Under the pieces are notes generated by a model. The model was not told where the DNA came from and ran no database searches. It saw only the letters and a program-made list of their open reading frames with translations. A program made the position numbers and the translations under genes. Source: an uncultured Bacteroidales bacterium (GTDB taxonomy: Bacteria; Bacteroidota; Bacteroidia; Bacteroidales; UBA932). From it: DNA of 64,000 bases. Positions 8,090 through 16,376 of this stretch are shown here, piece by piece (position 1 is the stretch's first letter; the number at the start of each line of letters is the position of its first letter). The stretch covers positions 1 through 64,000 of the forward strand of contig CALUPK010000010.1 of NCBI GenBank assembly GCA_944322575.1, read 5' to 3'.

Positions 8090-9031
8090 CTATTCCAATA
8101 TCTCCTGAAACTCGTACCTCAGCGCATTGACCAGCTTCGGGTCGTTGGGATCCACTTCCTTACCTTCGGAAGTGGTGAGCCTAATGCTCGTCACGTCCAT
8201 ACCGGCGGTAACGAATCCGATCGGATCCTCGATATAGCGGCGCAGGGTGCGGTAGTACTTGCGCAGATCGGTGCGGACATACTGTTCGTCCGGCATCATC
8301 ACCGGCAGACCGGCCACCTGACGGATACCCGTGAGCAGATACACATACTGACAATCAGTATCGTACACGTGCATCACCAGCCCGGGCAGACCGCAGAACT
8401 TCCAGGGCCCTTCGGACAGCGGCAGCTCCGGAGCGAACCAAGCCACGTAGTCCCGGCCCCGGAACGAGCATTCCGCACGCCTCACCCGGTATCCGAGCAG
8501 CTCCTTCCACTCATCAGTCACGACCCAGCCGAGATCCGGCACGGCCTCAACCACCTCGAACCAGTCCAGCATCTTGTCTATCATCGTCATCCGTCCGGTC
8601 CTGGGCCAGTTCTTGAATATCTGCACATCCGTTCCGCCCTTCACGTCCCCGACCGAGGAAAAATCATTAGTTCCGGACTGCACCAGCGAGGTTATCAGCG
8701 AATCGCGGTAGTACTGGCTGTAGCTGTAGAACCGCGATATCCCGTCCGGACCGCCGCACTGCAGCAGCATTACGTCCTCGGCGATATCGGTACTGTCACC
8801 CGAGAGCAGGGTCCCCTCCGGAGTCATCCGCGTTCCCGAGGTCGTGTCCTGCAGCCAGACATAGCGGTAGGTGCACTCTATCAAGGCCGTACCAATCCGC
8901 TCATAGACCTGCGTCTCCTCCGAGAAAATGGTCACGGTGTTCTGTCCGGCTACTGCAAGCGGGAACAATATCAGCATCCCGACTACTACCGCCATCACAT
9001 CCGCCATCCTCAAGCGCCTACGCCACTCCAT
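8090..9031 (-). CDS. GLPGLI family protein (paralogue 2)
   Basis: 313 residues if it starts at ATG 9029-9031. The frame extends upstream to 9307, but that part is an inverted-repeat region translating to Cys/Arg-rich nonsense, so the later start, which directly precedes a signal peptide (MADVMAVVVGMLILFPLAVA), is preferred. ATG 9005-9007 is an alternative. The signature reads CSFRGRDYVAWFAPELPLSE then PWKFCGLPGLVMHVYD, a GLPGLV variant. It is close to paralogue 3 (shared LLQCGGPDG, SRFYSYS and C-terminal LRYEFQEILE). It is probably read from the paralogue 3 promoter; the 287-bp gap holds two inverted repeats. Confidence 0.85.
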   Translation of the reverse strand: MEWRRRLRMADVMAVVVGMLILFPLAVAGQNTVTIFSEETQVYERIGTALIECTYRYVWLQDTTSGTRMTPEGTLLSGDSTDIAEDVMLLQCGGPDGISRFYSYSQYYRDSLITSLVQSGTNDFSSVGDVKGGTDVQIFKNWPRTGRMTMIDKMLDWFEVVEAVPDLGWVVTDEWKELLGYRVRRAECSFRGRDYVAWFAPELPLSEGPWKFCGLPGLVMHVYDTDCQYVYLLTGIRQVAGLPVMMPDEQYVRTDLRKYYRTLRRYIEDPIGFVTAGMDVTSIRLTTSEGKEVDPNDPKLVNALRYEFQEILE

Positions 9032-9113
9032 ACCCTGCTTCCGGTCCCAATTTTCACAGCACCCCATATCCACCTTATCCCCGCCCCAGTTGCGTCCCAT
9101 CAGTCTGCCTCTG

Positions 9114-9258
9114 CCGCAATGGCACCATTTCCCCCGATTTGCTGCCGTTGTGGTAGAGCGGAATGCGAGGAACCACGCATACAGAGCCTGTAGAGAGGCC
9201 ACCGACGAAACGCCCATGCCGCAACGGCACCGTTTCCCGAGATTTGCTGCCGTTGCGG
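9114..9258. repeat. two copies of a 40-nt inverted repeat
   Basis: Copy 2 (9219-9258) has perfect 11-bp arms, CCGCAACGGCA and TGCCGTTGCGG, around an 18-nt loop. Copy 1 (9114-9153) has the same layout with two G-T-type mismatches (CCGCAATGGCA / TGCCGTTGTGG). The copies are 105 nt apart. They lie in the leader of GLPGLI paralogue 2. The sequence is distinct from the CTCC/CACC palindromes but similar in design (paired stem elements). Confidence 0.85.
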
Positions 9259-9318
9259 AAAGAACACCGGAAAACGCGGAGATGAAATCAACGATAAATA
9301 TTCTCATACACTACGACT

Positions 9319-10239
9319 TTAAAGTATTTCCTGAAAATCAAAATGCAGCACAGATGGGTCGCCCCCGTCCGCCGGCTTTGAAATCCTCACGGAAGAGATA
9401 GCCGACATATCGATGTCGAACAGCATCGGGTTCCCAGTATAACGTCTCAGGGTTCGCAGATAGCTACCCACATCGCTCCGGATATACTGTGCGTCAGGCA
9501 TTTCCACCCGTATACCGCTGTCCGCCACCGACAGCCCCTGCAGCACGTAATGGTACTGCAGCCGGGTATCGTACACCTCCAGAATCAGCCCGGGCAGACC
9601 GCAGAACTTCCACGGCCCCTCGGACAACGGCAGCTCCGGCGCGAACCAGGCTACATAGTCCCGGCCCCGGAACGAGCACTCCGCCCGCCTCACCCGGTAT
9701 CCCAGCACCTCCCTCCATTCGTCCAGCACCCTCCAGCCAAAATCCGGCACCGTCTCCTCCATCAGATAGTTCTCCGTGCCAATGACATCGGTCGAGGTCA
9801 TCCGCCCCGGCTCTGGAAAATTCTTGTACACGGTAAATGCCGTACCGGCCGGCAGCGACCATACATCCAGCGCCGCCCCGCCGCCTCCGTCCGCAGCCAG
9901 CATCAGCGAATCCAGATAGAACCGGTCATAGCTGTAGAACCGCGACACCCCGTCCGGGCCACCGCACTGCAACAGCATCATTCCCCGCTCCACATCCGCA
10001 CTGTCCCCGGAGACCAGCCCGCCGTCCGCAGACATCCGCGCAGTCGTATCCCGCAGCCAGGAATATCCGTAGCGGCATTCGATCCGGGCCGTCCCGATAC
10101 TGTCCATCCGGTAAGCCGCCGGCTTGAACATCACCTGTATCGACTGGCACCTGCCGTCTGTAGGCGAAAATACCATCGGCAGCAGGGCCCCGAAGAGCCA
10201 TGCCGCAGCATAAAAGATTGCTAGTGAAATTTTTCTCAT
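9319..10239 (-). CDS. GLPGLI family protein (paralogue 3)
   Basis: 306 residues with an N-terminal signal (MRKISLAIFYAAAWLFGALL). The conserved block reads RRAECSFRGRDYVAWFAPEL and PWKFCGLPGLILEVYD with the exact GLPGLI motif, followed by a short C-terminal domain ending HFDFQEIL. Function unknown; secreted. It is the first gene of a minus-strand series and has the clearest promoter (-7 at 10272-10279) and a GTTAA direct repeat upstream. The divergent neighbour is the two-component operon at 10471. Confidence 0.88.
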   Translation of the reverse strand: MRKISLAIFYAAAWLFGALLPMVFSPTDGRCQSIQVMFKPAAYRMDSIGTARIECRYGYSWLRDTTARMSADGGLVSGDSADVERGMMLLQCGGPDGVSRFYSYDRFYLDSLMLAADGGGGAALDVWSLPAGTAFTVYKNFPEPGRMTSTDVIGTENYLMEETVPDFGWRVLDEWREVLGYRVRRAECSFRGRDYVAWFAPELPLSEGPWKFCGLPGLILEVYDTRLQYHYVLQGLSVADSGIRVEMPDAQYIRSDVGSYLRTLRRYTGNPMLFDIDMSAISSVRISKPADGGDPSVLHFDFQEIL

Positions 10240-10271
10240 ATCATCATTCGGTTTTGATTGTTTTCCGACAG

Positions 10272-10279
10272 CAAAATTA
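10272..10279 (-). promoter_or_regulatory. -7 box of GLPGLI paralogue 3
   Basis: The minus strand reads TAATTTTG, a match to TAnnTTTG, 33 bp upstream of the ATG at 10239. Confidence 0.55.
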
Positions 10280-10322
10280 CCTTACCGGATGCATCCTGAA
10301 CATCAACAGATGCCTAACAAAT

Positions 10323-10338
10323 GTTAACAACTCTTAAC
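10323..10338 (-). promoter_or_regulatory. GTTAA direct repeat upstream of GLPGLI paralogue 3
   Basis: The minus strand reads GTTAAGAGTTGTTAAC, two GTTAA half-sites 10 nt apart. It is nearly identical to the site at 1200-1215 and lies about 43 bp upstream of the -7 box. Confidence 0.4.
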
Positions 10339-10358
10339 CTCCCGGGAAGGCCTCTGCA

Positions 10359-10373
10359 CACCTTCGGAAGGTG
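10359..10373 (+). repeat. single CACC-type palindrome
   Basis: CACCTTC-G-GAAGGTG, a perfect but unpaired member of the dispersed palindrome family. It sits between the two GTTAA sites in the divergent GLPGLI/two-component intergenic region. Confidence 0.85.
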
Positions 10374-10378
10374 GGCAG

Positions 10379-10428
10379 GTTAACGAATGTTAATTTCTGC
10401 GGATGTCCGGAAACCCTGTGTATATTTG
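10379..10428 (+). promoter_or_regulatory. promoter region of the OmpR-type two-component operon
   Basis: Two GTTAA half-sites (10379-10383 and 10389-10393, 10-nt period) precede a TATATTTG -7 box (10421-10428). The kinase ATG is at 10471. A site of the same form lies upstream of two envelope genes, so autoregulation is plausible. Confidence 0.5.
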
Positions 10429-10470
10429 CAGTGCGATACCACGTACACAAACCACCCGACCATAAAGACC

Positions 10471-11997
10471 ATGCAGAGCAGACGCACATTCATCCTAATA
10501 GGCACAGCCGTCGGAGCGGCCCTCGTCGCAGCCATCACCCTTACGATGGTGTGGCTCGTGGACTCGTATCGCGACCGGCAGCGGGAATTCGAGGGCAGGA
10601 TAAACTCCGCCCTGGATGAGGCCGTCGCCGCCGAGAGGGAGGCACGCACGACAGAGGGGAGGAGTCTCATCCTGATCGAGACCGACACCACGGACGGATT
10701 CGACATTTTCAAGGACGTGATCGAGAACATACCGGTCGAAGAGATTGCCTCCATCAAGGTCTACAAAAGCGGGACAACCTACACCGACGCCATCCGCCGC
10801 ATCATGACCACCGTCCCCGACTCCGACAGCCTGAGCGGTTTCCACACCTCCAACTTCCTGCTGACTTTCTACGCCATGCTGCGCTACAAGGACATATCCT
10901 ACCCCTGCTCGGTCACAGTCGGAACCGAGGCCAGGGATACGACAGGCCTGAACATATCGATGGACTCCCTGAAGCGCTTCCTCGACGGATTCGGCCCGGA
11001 CGTAAAAATCACCGGTTCGTTCACCGTCACCCCGGACAGGGACTCAGTATCCAGGACATTGTACTCCGACAGCACGGTCATAGACAGGCCGGTGACATTT
11101 ACCCGCACGATACTCATCGGTGACTCCACGCCCCGGATAGTCTGCACCGTACAGATGACCGACCCCTCCCGGGACTTCCTACGGGAAATGGCAGGTCTCA
11201 TCGCCGGCATCCTCGCCATCACCGCCATCCTCTGCTTCAGCTACATCTACCTGCTGCACACCGTATTCCGCCAGAAGACCCTCAGCGAGATGCGCCGCGA
11301 CCTGACCCACAACATCACCCACGAGCTCAAGACCCCGATAGCCACCGCATCCGCAGCCAGCGAGGCCCTGCTCGACTACTCCGCCGACGAGGACCCCGAA
11401 CGCCGCCGACGCTACTTAGAGATTATCCGCGACCAGCTCGGAGCACTCTCCGCAATGGTCGGCCGCATCCTCGACATCTCCCTCCAGGAGCGGGACGACA
11501 TAGCATTGAACCCCACCCTCTGTGACTTGCAAGAAATACTCCACCGCCTCTGCACCGAGCTGACCGTCAGCACCGGAGGCCGCGCCCGCATCACCGAGGA
11601 CTACCCCGAAGGTCCCGCGCCCGCCATCACCGCCGACGCCTTCCACCTCTCCGCCGCCATCTCCAACATCTTAGACAATGCGGTCAAATATTCCTCCGCC
11701 TCCCCCGAAATCACCGTCCGCCTCCGGAGTGCAGCCGCCGACGGCAGCATCCGCATCGAGGTGCAGGACAACGGCATCGGCATCCCCGCCTCCTACCGCC
11801 GCCGCATCTTCGAGAAATACTACCGCATCCCCACCGGCGACGTGCAGAATGTCAGGGGCTTCGGCATAGGTCTCTACTACAGCCGCCTCGTGGTGGAAAA
11901 GCACGGCGGGACCATCAGCGTCAGTCCCGCTCCGGGCGGCGGCTCGATATTCACCCTCACTCTCAAAGGCATTCAGGACAATGGAAAACGCGGATAA
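10471..11997 (+). CDS. sensor histidine kinase (RprX-like layout)
   Basis: 508 residues from ATG 10471, chosen because the first TM (about 7-30) follows directly. The extra-cytoplasmic sensor region (about 31-238) contains no recognised domain. TM2 (about 240-262) is followed by HisKA with phospho-acceptor His284 in HNITHELKTPIA, and a HATPase domain with N box NILDNAVKYS, G1 DNGIGIP and G2 GFGIGLYYSRLVVEKHGG. It overlaps the response-regulator gene by 17 bp, so the two are co-translated partners. Signal unknown. The location beside GLPGLI and TonB receptor genes points to an envelope stimulus. Confidence 0.93.
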   Translation: MQSRRTFILIGTAVGAALVAAITLTMVWLVDSYRDRQREFEGRINSALDEAVAAEREARTTEGRSLILIETDTTDGFDIFKDVIENIPVEEIASIKVYKSGTTYTDAIRRIMTTVPDSDSLSGFHTSNFLLTFYAMLRYKDISYPCSVTVGTEARDTTGLNISMDSLKRFLDGFGPDVKITGSFTVTPDRDSVSRTLYSDSTVIDRPVTFTRTILIGDSTPRIVCTVQMTDPSRDFLREMAGLIAGILAITAILCFSYIYLLHTVFRQKTLSEMRRDLTHNITHELKTPIATASAASEALLDYSADEDPERRRRYLEIIRDQLGALSAMVGRILDISLQERDDIALNPTLCDLQEILHRLCTELTVSTGGRARITEDYPEGPAPAITADAFHLSAAISNILDNAVKYSSASPEITVRLRSAAADGSIRIEVQDNGIGIPASYRRRIFEKYYRIPTGDVQNVRGFGIGLYYSRLVVEKHGGTISVSPAPGGGSIFTLTLKGIQDNGKRG

Positions 11998-12700
11998 CAG
12001 AATACGGCTGCTCCTCGTCGAGGACGAGCGGACCTTAGCGGGCATCATCGCCGACACCCTCTCGGAGAAGGGCTTCGAGGTGCGCTGCGCCTACAACGGT
12101 GCGGACGGACTGCGGGCTGCGGCGGAATTCCGGCCGGAGGTCGTGGTCACCGACATCATGATGCCCACAATGGACGGATTCACCTTCGTCAAGCGGCTGC
12201 GCGTGGAAGGAATATGCGGCGACGATGTCCCGGTGCTCTTCCTCTCGGCCCGCTCCGGAGCGGAGGACGTGGTCCGCGGCTTCGAGCTCGGGGCCCAGGA
12301 CTACATCCGCAAGCCCTTCGCCATGAGCGAGCTGATAGTTCGCATCCATGCCCTGCTCGGACGGCAGAGGGCCAGGACGGCAGCAGCGCAGAGTTCCTCC
12401 CCCATTGTCCTGGGACTGTACACCTTCGACCCTTCCACCGCCGTCCTGAGCCTGAGCGAGGGCAGCAGCACCGTCCTGCCCGCCCGGGAGGCGGAGCTCC
12501 TCGCCCTGCTCGCGTCCCGCCCCGGTGAGACCGTCCCCAACACCCTCATCCTCAAGCAGCTCTGGGGCGATGACGACTATTTTTCCACCCGCAGCCTCAA
12601 CGTCCACATCACCCGTCTGCGCAAGCGTTTAGCCGCCGACCCCGCCGTTTCCATCATCAGCCACCGCGGCGTAGGATATTGTCTCAGGGTCACTGCATAA
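11981..12700 (+). CDS. OmpR/PhoB-family response regulator
   Basis: 239 residues. The receiver domain has the acidic pair in LLVEDER, phospho-acceptor Asp58 (VVVTDIMMP) and the conserved Lys in YIRKPF. The C-terminal winged-helix DNA-binding domain (about 135-238) shows LPAREAELLALLASRPGE and STRSLNVHITRLRKRL. Partner of the overlapping kinase gene. Candidate binding sites are the three GTTAA direct repeats at 1200, 10323 and 10379. Confidence 0.94.
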   Translation: MENADNRIRLLLVEDERTLAGIIADTLSEKGFEVRCAYNGADGLRAAAEFRPEVVVTDIMMPTMDGFTFVKRLRVEGICGDDVPVLFLSARSGAEDVVRGFELGAQDYIRKPFAMSELIVRIHALLGRQRARTAAAQSSSPIVLGLYTFDPSTAVLSLSEGSSTVLPAREAELLALLASRPGETVPNTLILKQLWGDDDYFSTRSLNVHITRLRKRLAADPAVSIISHRGVGYCLRVTA

Positions 12701-12712
12701 AGACGACCTGCA

Positions 12713-12761
12713 AATCATGGTTTTCCGTGATGCCTTCATACGCGGGATTTTACTAAATTTG
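12713..12761 (+). promoter_or_regulatory. promoter with inverted repeat, upstream of the TPR kinase gene
   Basis: AATCATGG-TTTT-CCGTGAT (12713-12731) precedes a TAAATTTG -7 box (12754-12761) with the same 19-nt geometry as at 15389, 16305 and 17904, although the -33 TTGA is replaced here. It lies just after the response-regulator stop and gives the second two-component pair its own promoter. Confidence 0.6.
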
Positions 12762-12791
12762 CATCTGGAATTTTAACCTGCTGAAACAGCT

Positions 12792-14576
12792 ATGCACCGC
12801 CCTAGACTCCTGACAGGACTTCTGCTCCTGACCCTCACCGCCGGCTGCCTTTCCCTGAAGGCCGAACCCGCGCGGGATTTTCAATACGCCCTACAGATTG
12901 ACAGCCTCGCCGAGATATCCTTCGCCGAGGGAGACATGAGAGGCTGCATAAGCCTCTGGCTCGAAGCTGCGGAGATTGCTGACCGGTATGCCGCCACAGA
13001 GCAGGACTCATTGACCTACAGCGGATTCCTCCAGTCTCTCGGAGTATGCTACCGCCGTATCTCGATGATGGACTCGACCCTGTACTACTACAACCGGGCC
13101 TGGGACATCATCTACGACAAGACCTCCCCTGCCGCCGTCTCCGAGAAGACCCGCCTGCTCACCAGCATGGCCATCCTGCTGACGTTCATGGGCCGGGACG
13201 AGGAGTCGATGCAGTACGCCGACCGGGCAATGCAGATGGCGGAGCATGACTCCGACATGGAGATGGTCATGTACGCGGCCACTAACGCGGGAGGCATCTA
13301 CGCCCGGAACAGGCAGTTCGACAAGGGCACGGAGGCCCTGCGCACGGCAATGGCCAAGGCCGGAGAGAGCGGGCTGCCGGACAAACAGCTCTCGGCCCTC
13401 ACTATGATCGTAACGCTGCACAAGCTCTCCGGCCAGCGGGATTCCGTCGACTACTACATGGCACGGGCGGAAAAGTTCGCGGAGCAGCTGCCTCCCGAAT
13501 CGGTGGCCGTCCTTGGATTCCGCGAGACCCAGGCCCAGATACTCAGGGACATGGGACGCTATGCCGAGAGCAATGCCATCTTCCGCAAGCTCCTTTCCGC
13601 GGCAGGCGAGAACTCCTCCGTCCGGGAGGATACGGGCTGGCTCAACATCGCCCGCAACTACGCCGACATGGGACAATGGAGCAACGCGGCCGACTCCTAC
13701 GAGAAAGCCTATTTCGCCGTGGACAGCATATACAACGCCGACATCACCGCCCAGGTCTCCGAGTGGTCGGCCAAATACGGAGCGGCCGAGAAGGAACTGG
13801 AAATATCCCGCCTGGAGCAGGAATCCCTCCGGAACCGGGCGGCCCTGCAGCTGTGGATCATCATAGCGGTGGTGCTGATTGCCGTCCTGGCCGGAGTGGT
13901 GCTGACAGTGGTCTTCAGGCGCAGGCACCAGAAGAAAGTGGAGGAGCTGCGGCTCGCTCAGAAATACATCGACGGACTGGAGAAAGAGAGGGCCCGGGTG
14001 GCCCGCGACCTGCACGACGGGGTGTGCAACGACCTGCTGGGCATCGGGATGCAGCTTTCGGCCATGGGGCCGGACTCCCCGGAAAGGGACGAGGTACTGT
14101 CAATGCTGGAAGGGCTGCGGAGCGAGGTGCGCACCATCTCCCATGACATGATGCCCCCGCAGTTCAATCTCTCCGATATCGAGGAGGTAATGGAGATGTA
14201 CACCGAGCGCTTCCGCTCCCAGACCTCCGCCGGCATAGAGTTCAATGCCTCCCTCGAAGGCTCCCGCACCTGGCAGCAGGTCCCCGAGCGCATCGCCTAC
14301 GAGGTCTACAGGATCTTCCAGGAGCAGATGGGCAATATCATCCGGCACTCCGGCGCCACCCGCATCGAGGCTGCGCTGAAGCTCTCCGACACGGTGCTGT
14401 CGCTGATCATCAGCAACGACGGACGGGCCTTCGACCCCGCCCCTTCCCGGGAGGGCATCGGTCTGACAGTCATGTCCGAAAGGGCCAAGGCCATCGGCGC
14501 GGTCATCTCCGGCTCCGCTTCCGGGGAGATGCAGGTATTCCGGCTCGACGTTCCCCTGCCTTCCTCCGGCCAATAA
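12792..14576 (+). CDS. TPR-containing sensor histidine kinase (HisKA_3/NarX type)
   Basis: 594 residues. A signal peptide with lipobox-like TAGC near residue 19 is followed by tetratricopeptide repeats (about 30-330, for example GVCYRRISMMDSTLYYYNRA), one TM (about 354-376), and a short coiled-coil. The HisKA_3 region has the acceptor His408 in RVARDLHDGVCNDLLG, and a HATPase_c domain lies at about 505-590 (IGLTVMSERAKAIG). This architecture is common in Bacteroidota. The periplasmic TPR probably binds a protein or peptide partner. It is followed 34 bp later by its NarL-type regulator. Confidence 0.92.
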   Translation: MHRPRLLTGLLLLTLTAGCLSLKAEPARDFQYALQIDSLAEISFAEGDMRGCISLWLEAAEIADRYAATEQDSLTYSGFLQSLGVCYRRISMMDSTLYYYNRAWDIIYDKTSPAAVSEKTRLLTSMAILLTFMGRDEESMQYADRAMQMAEHDSDMEMVMYAATNAGGIYARNRQFDKGTEALRTAMAKAGESGLPDKQLSALTMIVTLHKLSGQRDSVDYYMARAEKFAEQLPPESVAVLGFRETQAQILRDMGRYAESNAIFRKLLSAAGENSSVREDTGWLNIARNYADMGQWSNAADSYEKAYFAVDSIYNADITAQVSEWSAKYGAAEKELEISRLEQESLRNRAALQLWIIIAVVLIAVLAGVVLTVVFRRRHQKKVEELRLAQKYIDGLEKERARVARDLHDGVCNDLLGIGMQLSAMGPDSPERDEVLSMLEGLRSEVRTISHDMMPPQFNLSDIEEVMEMYTERFRSQTSAGIEFNASLEGSRTWQQVPERIAYEVYRIFQEQMGNIIRHSGATRIEAALKLSDTVLSLIISNDGRAFDPAPSREGIGLTVMSERAKAIGAVISGSASGEMQVFRLDVPLPSSGQ

Positions 14577-14610
14577 TTCCAACTCCGACATCCCAACCAT
14601 ACAGCCAGCC

Positions 14611-15276
14611 ATGACAATACTCCTCATAGACGACCACGACCTGGTGCTGAAAGGCCTGCTCTCAGTGCTCCGCAGCGCCTTCCCCAAAACTGGATTCATC
14701 ACGGCCCGCAGCGGAGAGGAAGCCCTCGATGCAGTACGCGGCACACATGTGGACCTCGCCGTCCTGGACCTGGAACTGCCGGACATCCCGGGCTTCCGGC
14801 TCATCGAACTTCTGCACGGCGAGGCGCCCGGCATACGCATAGTGGTCAATACCGTACACGAGGAGATCTGGACTCTCCGGCAACTGGAGCAGAGCGGCGT
14901 GGACGGAATCGTCTTCAAATCCGTCAACTCCTCGCAGCTGGTCCAGACCGTCCGGCGGGTGCTCGAAGCCTCTGAGCAAAGACATTCAGGACAGCAGCCG
15001 CAGACCGCTCCCGGACAGCGACAGCCGTCACAGACCGCCTCAGGCAGCAAAACCGGGACCGGATGCTTCCCCCTCTCCCCGAAAGAGCTCGAAGTACTCC
15101 AGCTGGTAGCCGACGGCAAGGACTCCCGCGAGATCGCATCCATCCTCTACATCACCGAGAACACCGTCGAGTCCCACCGCAGCCACATCATGCGCAAGCT
15201 CGGGGCCACCAACGCCGCCGACATGGTCATGAAAGCCATCACCCTCGGCCTCATACCCCCCGCCCGCCTGCAGTAG
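14611..15276 (+). CDS. NarL/FixJ-family response regulator
   Basis: 221 residues. The receiver domain has the pair IDDHD and phospho-acceptor Asp53 (LAVLDLELPDIPG). The conserved Lys lies in VFKSVNSSQL. A Gln/Ser/Pro-rich linker (about 128-150) leads to a LuxR-type helix-turn-helix (LSPKELEVLQLVADGK, then ITENTVESHRSHIMRKLGA). It pairs with the upstream TPR kinase. Target genes are unknown. The shared promoter inverted repeat at 12713, 15389, 16305 and 17904 is one candidate site. Confidence 0.93.
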   Translation: MTILLIDDHDLVLKGLLSVLRSAFPKTGFITARSGEEALDAVRGTHVDLAVLDLELPDIPGFRLIELLHGEAPGIRIVVNTVHEEIWTLRQLEQSGVDGIVFKSVNSSQLVQTVRRVLEASEQRHSGQQPQTAPGQRQPSQTASGSKTGTGCFPLSPKELEVLQLVADGKDSREIASILYITENTVESHRSHIMRKLGATNAADMVMKAITLGLIPPARLQ

Positions 15277-15330
15277 GCCTGCCCCACACCCCTTCCACCA
15301 CATTCCTCCATACCCCCTTCCGTCCTTTCC

Positions 15331-15386
15331 ACTCCTTCAGAAAGAGTACGGTTTGCCTGCTTTTCAGCTACTCCTTCCGAAGGAGT
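15331..15386 (+). repeat. paired-palindrome element (ACTCC type)
   Basis: Palindromes lie at 15331-15347 (one mismatch) and 15370-15386 (perfect, ACTCCTTC-C-GAAGGAGT), with 39-nt pitch and spacer ACGGTTTGCCTGCTTTTCAG. The second palindrome runs directly into the promoter inverted repeat at 15389. Confidence 0.9.
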
Positions 15387-15388
15387 AA

Positions 15389-15437
15389 AATCACGGTTTT
15401 CCGCGATTGACGCGCATTGTTATTTTTCTTATATTTG
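15389..15437 (+). promoter_or_regulatory. promoter with inverted repeat, upstream of the membrane protein gene
   Basis: AATCACGG-TTTT-CCGCGATT (15389-15408) includes the start of the TTGA -33 box. 19 nt later is the -7 box TATATTTG (15430-15437). The ATG is at 15483. Confidence 0.65.
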
Positions 15438-15482
15438 CATGAATCATATTGAGACTTCAACACTAATACTAAAATAAAGACC

Positions 15483-16169
15483 ATGAACACACTGAACGAA
15501 AACTCATCCTGGTCGCAGTACACAGGCATGATCATCAAGGCAATCTGGATCTACACCATCGCCGGTATCTTCGGAGCCATATTCGGCGCCATCGACCGCC
15601 TCCTCAACCCCGTAAGCATTCTGGCCGCCCTCTCTGGAGAGGATACTCCCGGAGGCGCTTTCGGCACTCTTGACACCATCTGCCAGATACTCGTTATCGT
15701 CGGATATGTACTGTTCTTCCTGAACATCAAGAAATTCGTCGATATTCAAACGACAGATGCAGACCGCAAGGCAGCCAAGGACATCTACATCGCCTACATC
15801 CTTCTGATAGTCGCTATCGTGGCCGATTTCATCCCCGTAATCGGAGGCATCGCCTGGCTCGTTCTGATGATCATCGGATACGTCAAGCTGCTTTCCGGAT
15901 TCAAAGCCCTCAAGACTTCCGCAACATGGACAGATGACGCCAGAAGCGGCGCCGGACTCATCTACTCCAGCACCATCTGGCTCCTCGTCGGCGCAGTCAT
16001 CAGCATCATACCCTTCGTAGGCGGCTTCCTCAACGCCCTCATCACCCTCGTCATCTTCTTCACCATCCTCCGCGGCTGGAAGAAGATACAGGCCGGCGCA
16101 CCCGCGGAGACTGCTGCTCCCGCACAACCGAAGCCCGCTGCCGCTGACAGCACCACCGACACCAAGTAG
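15483..16169 (+). CDS. multi-pass membrane protein of unknown function
   Basis: 228 residues with five or so hydrophobic segments (about 17-40, 65-85, 100-125, 125-145 and 160-195). The C-terminal tail is Ala/Pro/Thr-rich and probably cytoplasmic. Segments such as IAGIFGAIFGAIDRLLNP and FIPVIGGIAWLVLMIIGYVK are Gly-rich TM helices. No catalytic motif is visible. A single-gene unit with its own promoter and terminator, sharing the promoter inverted repeat with the BACON lipoprotein genes and the TPR kinase. Confidence 0.75.
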   Translation: MNTLNENSSWSQYTGMIIKAIWIYTIAGIFGAIFGAIDRLLNPVSILAALSGEDTPGGAFGTLDTICQILVIVGYVLFFLNIKKFVDIQTTDADRKAAKDIYIAYILLIVAIVADFIPVIGGIAWLVLMIIGYVKLLSGFKALKTSATWTDDARSGAGLIYSSTIWLLVGAVISIIPFVGGFLNALITLVIFFTILRGWKKIQAGAPAETAAPAQPKPAAADSTTDTK

Positions 16170-16200
16170 CACCGCACCTGCATCCGCAACCAACGACCGA

Positions 16201-16234
16201 ACCGGCAGAGAGTCCCGCACTCCTGCCGGTTTTT
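16201..16234 (+). terminator. rho-independent terminator of the membrane protein gene
   Basis: ACCGGCAG (16201-16208) pairs with CTGCCGGT (16223-16230), with an inner GAGT/ACTC extension, followed by TTTT. Confidence 0.85.
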
Positions 16235-16272
16235 CATTTCCACACACGAAATCCTCCTTCTTTGTCCCCGCC

Positions 16273-16287
16273 CACCTTCCGAAGGTT
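16273..16287 (+). repeat. single CACC-type palindrome, imperfect
   Basis: CACCTTC-C-GAAGGTT. It is followed at about 16297 by AGGAGTAAAA, which looks like the right half of an ACTCC-type palindrome joined to the promoter repeat, as at 15379-15396. Confidence 0.75.
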
Positions 16288-16304
16288 GGCAGAATCAGGA
16301 GTAA

Positions 16305-16353
16305 AATCACGGTTTCCCGCGATTGACAGAAGCCATTATTGTTCCTTACTTTG
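16305..16353 (+). promoter_or_regulatory. promoter with inverted repeat, first BACON gene
   Basis: AATCACGG-TTTC-CCGCGATT (16305-16324), -33 TTGA, 19-nt spacer, -7 TTACTTTG (16346-16353). The leader then reads CATAAACAAAATTTCTAC up to the ATG at 16377. Confidence 0.65.
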
Positions 16354-16376
16354 CATAAACAAAATTTCTACAGAAC

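Noticed and set aside
9032..9307. N-terminal extension of GLPGLI paralogue 2
   Set aside because: It encodes the inverted repeats as Cys/Arg-rich sequence before a proper signal peptide.
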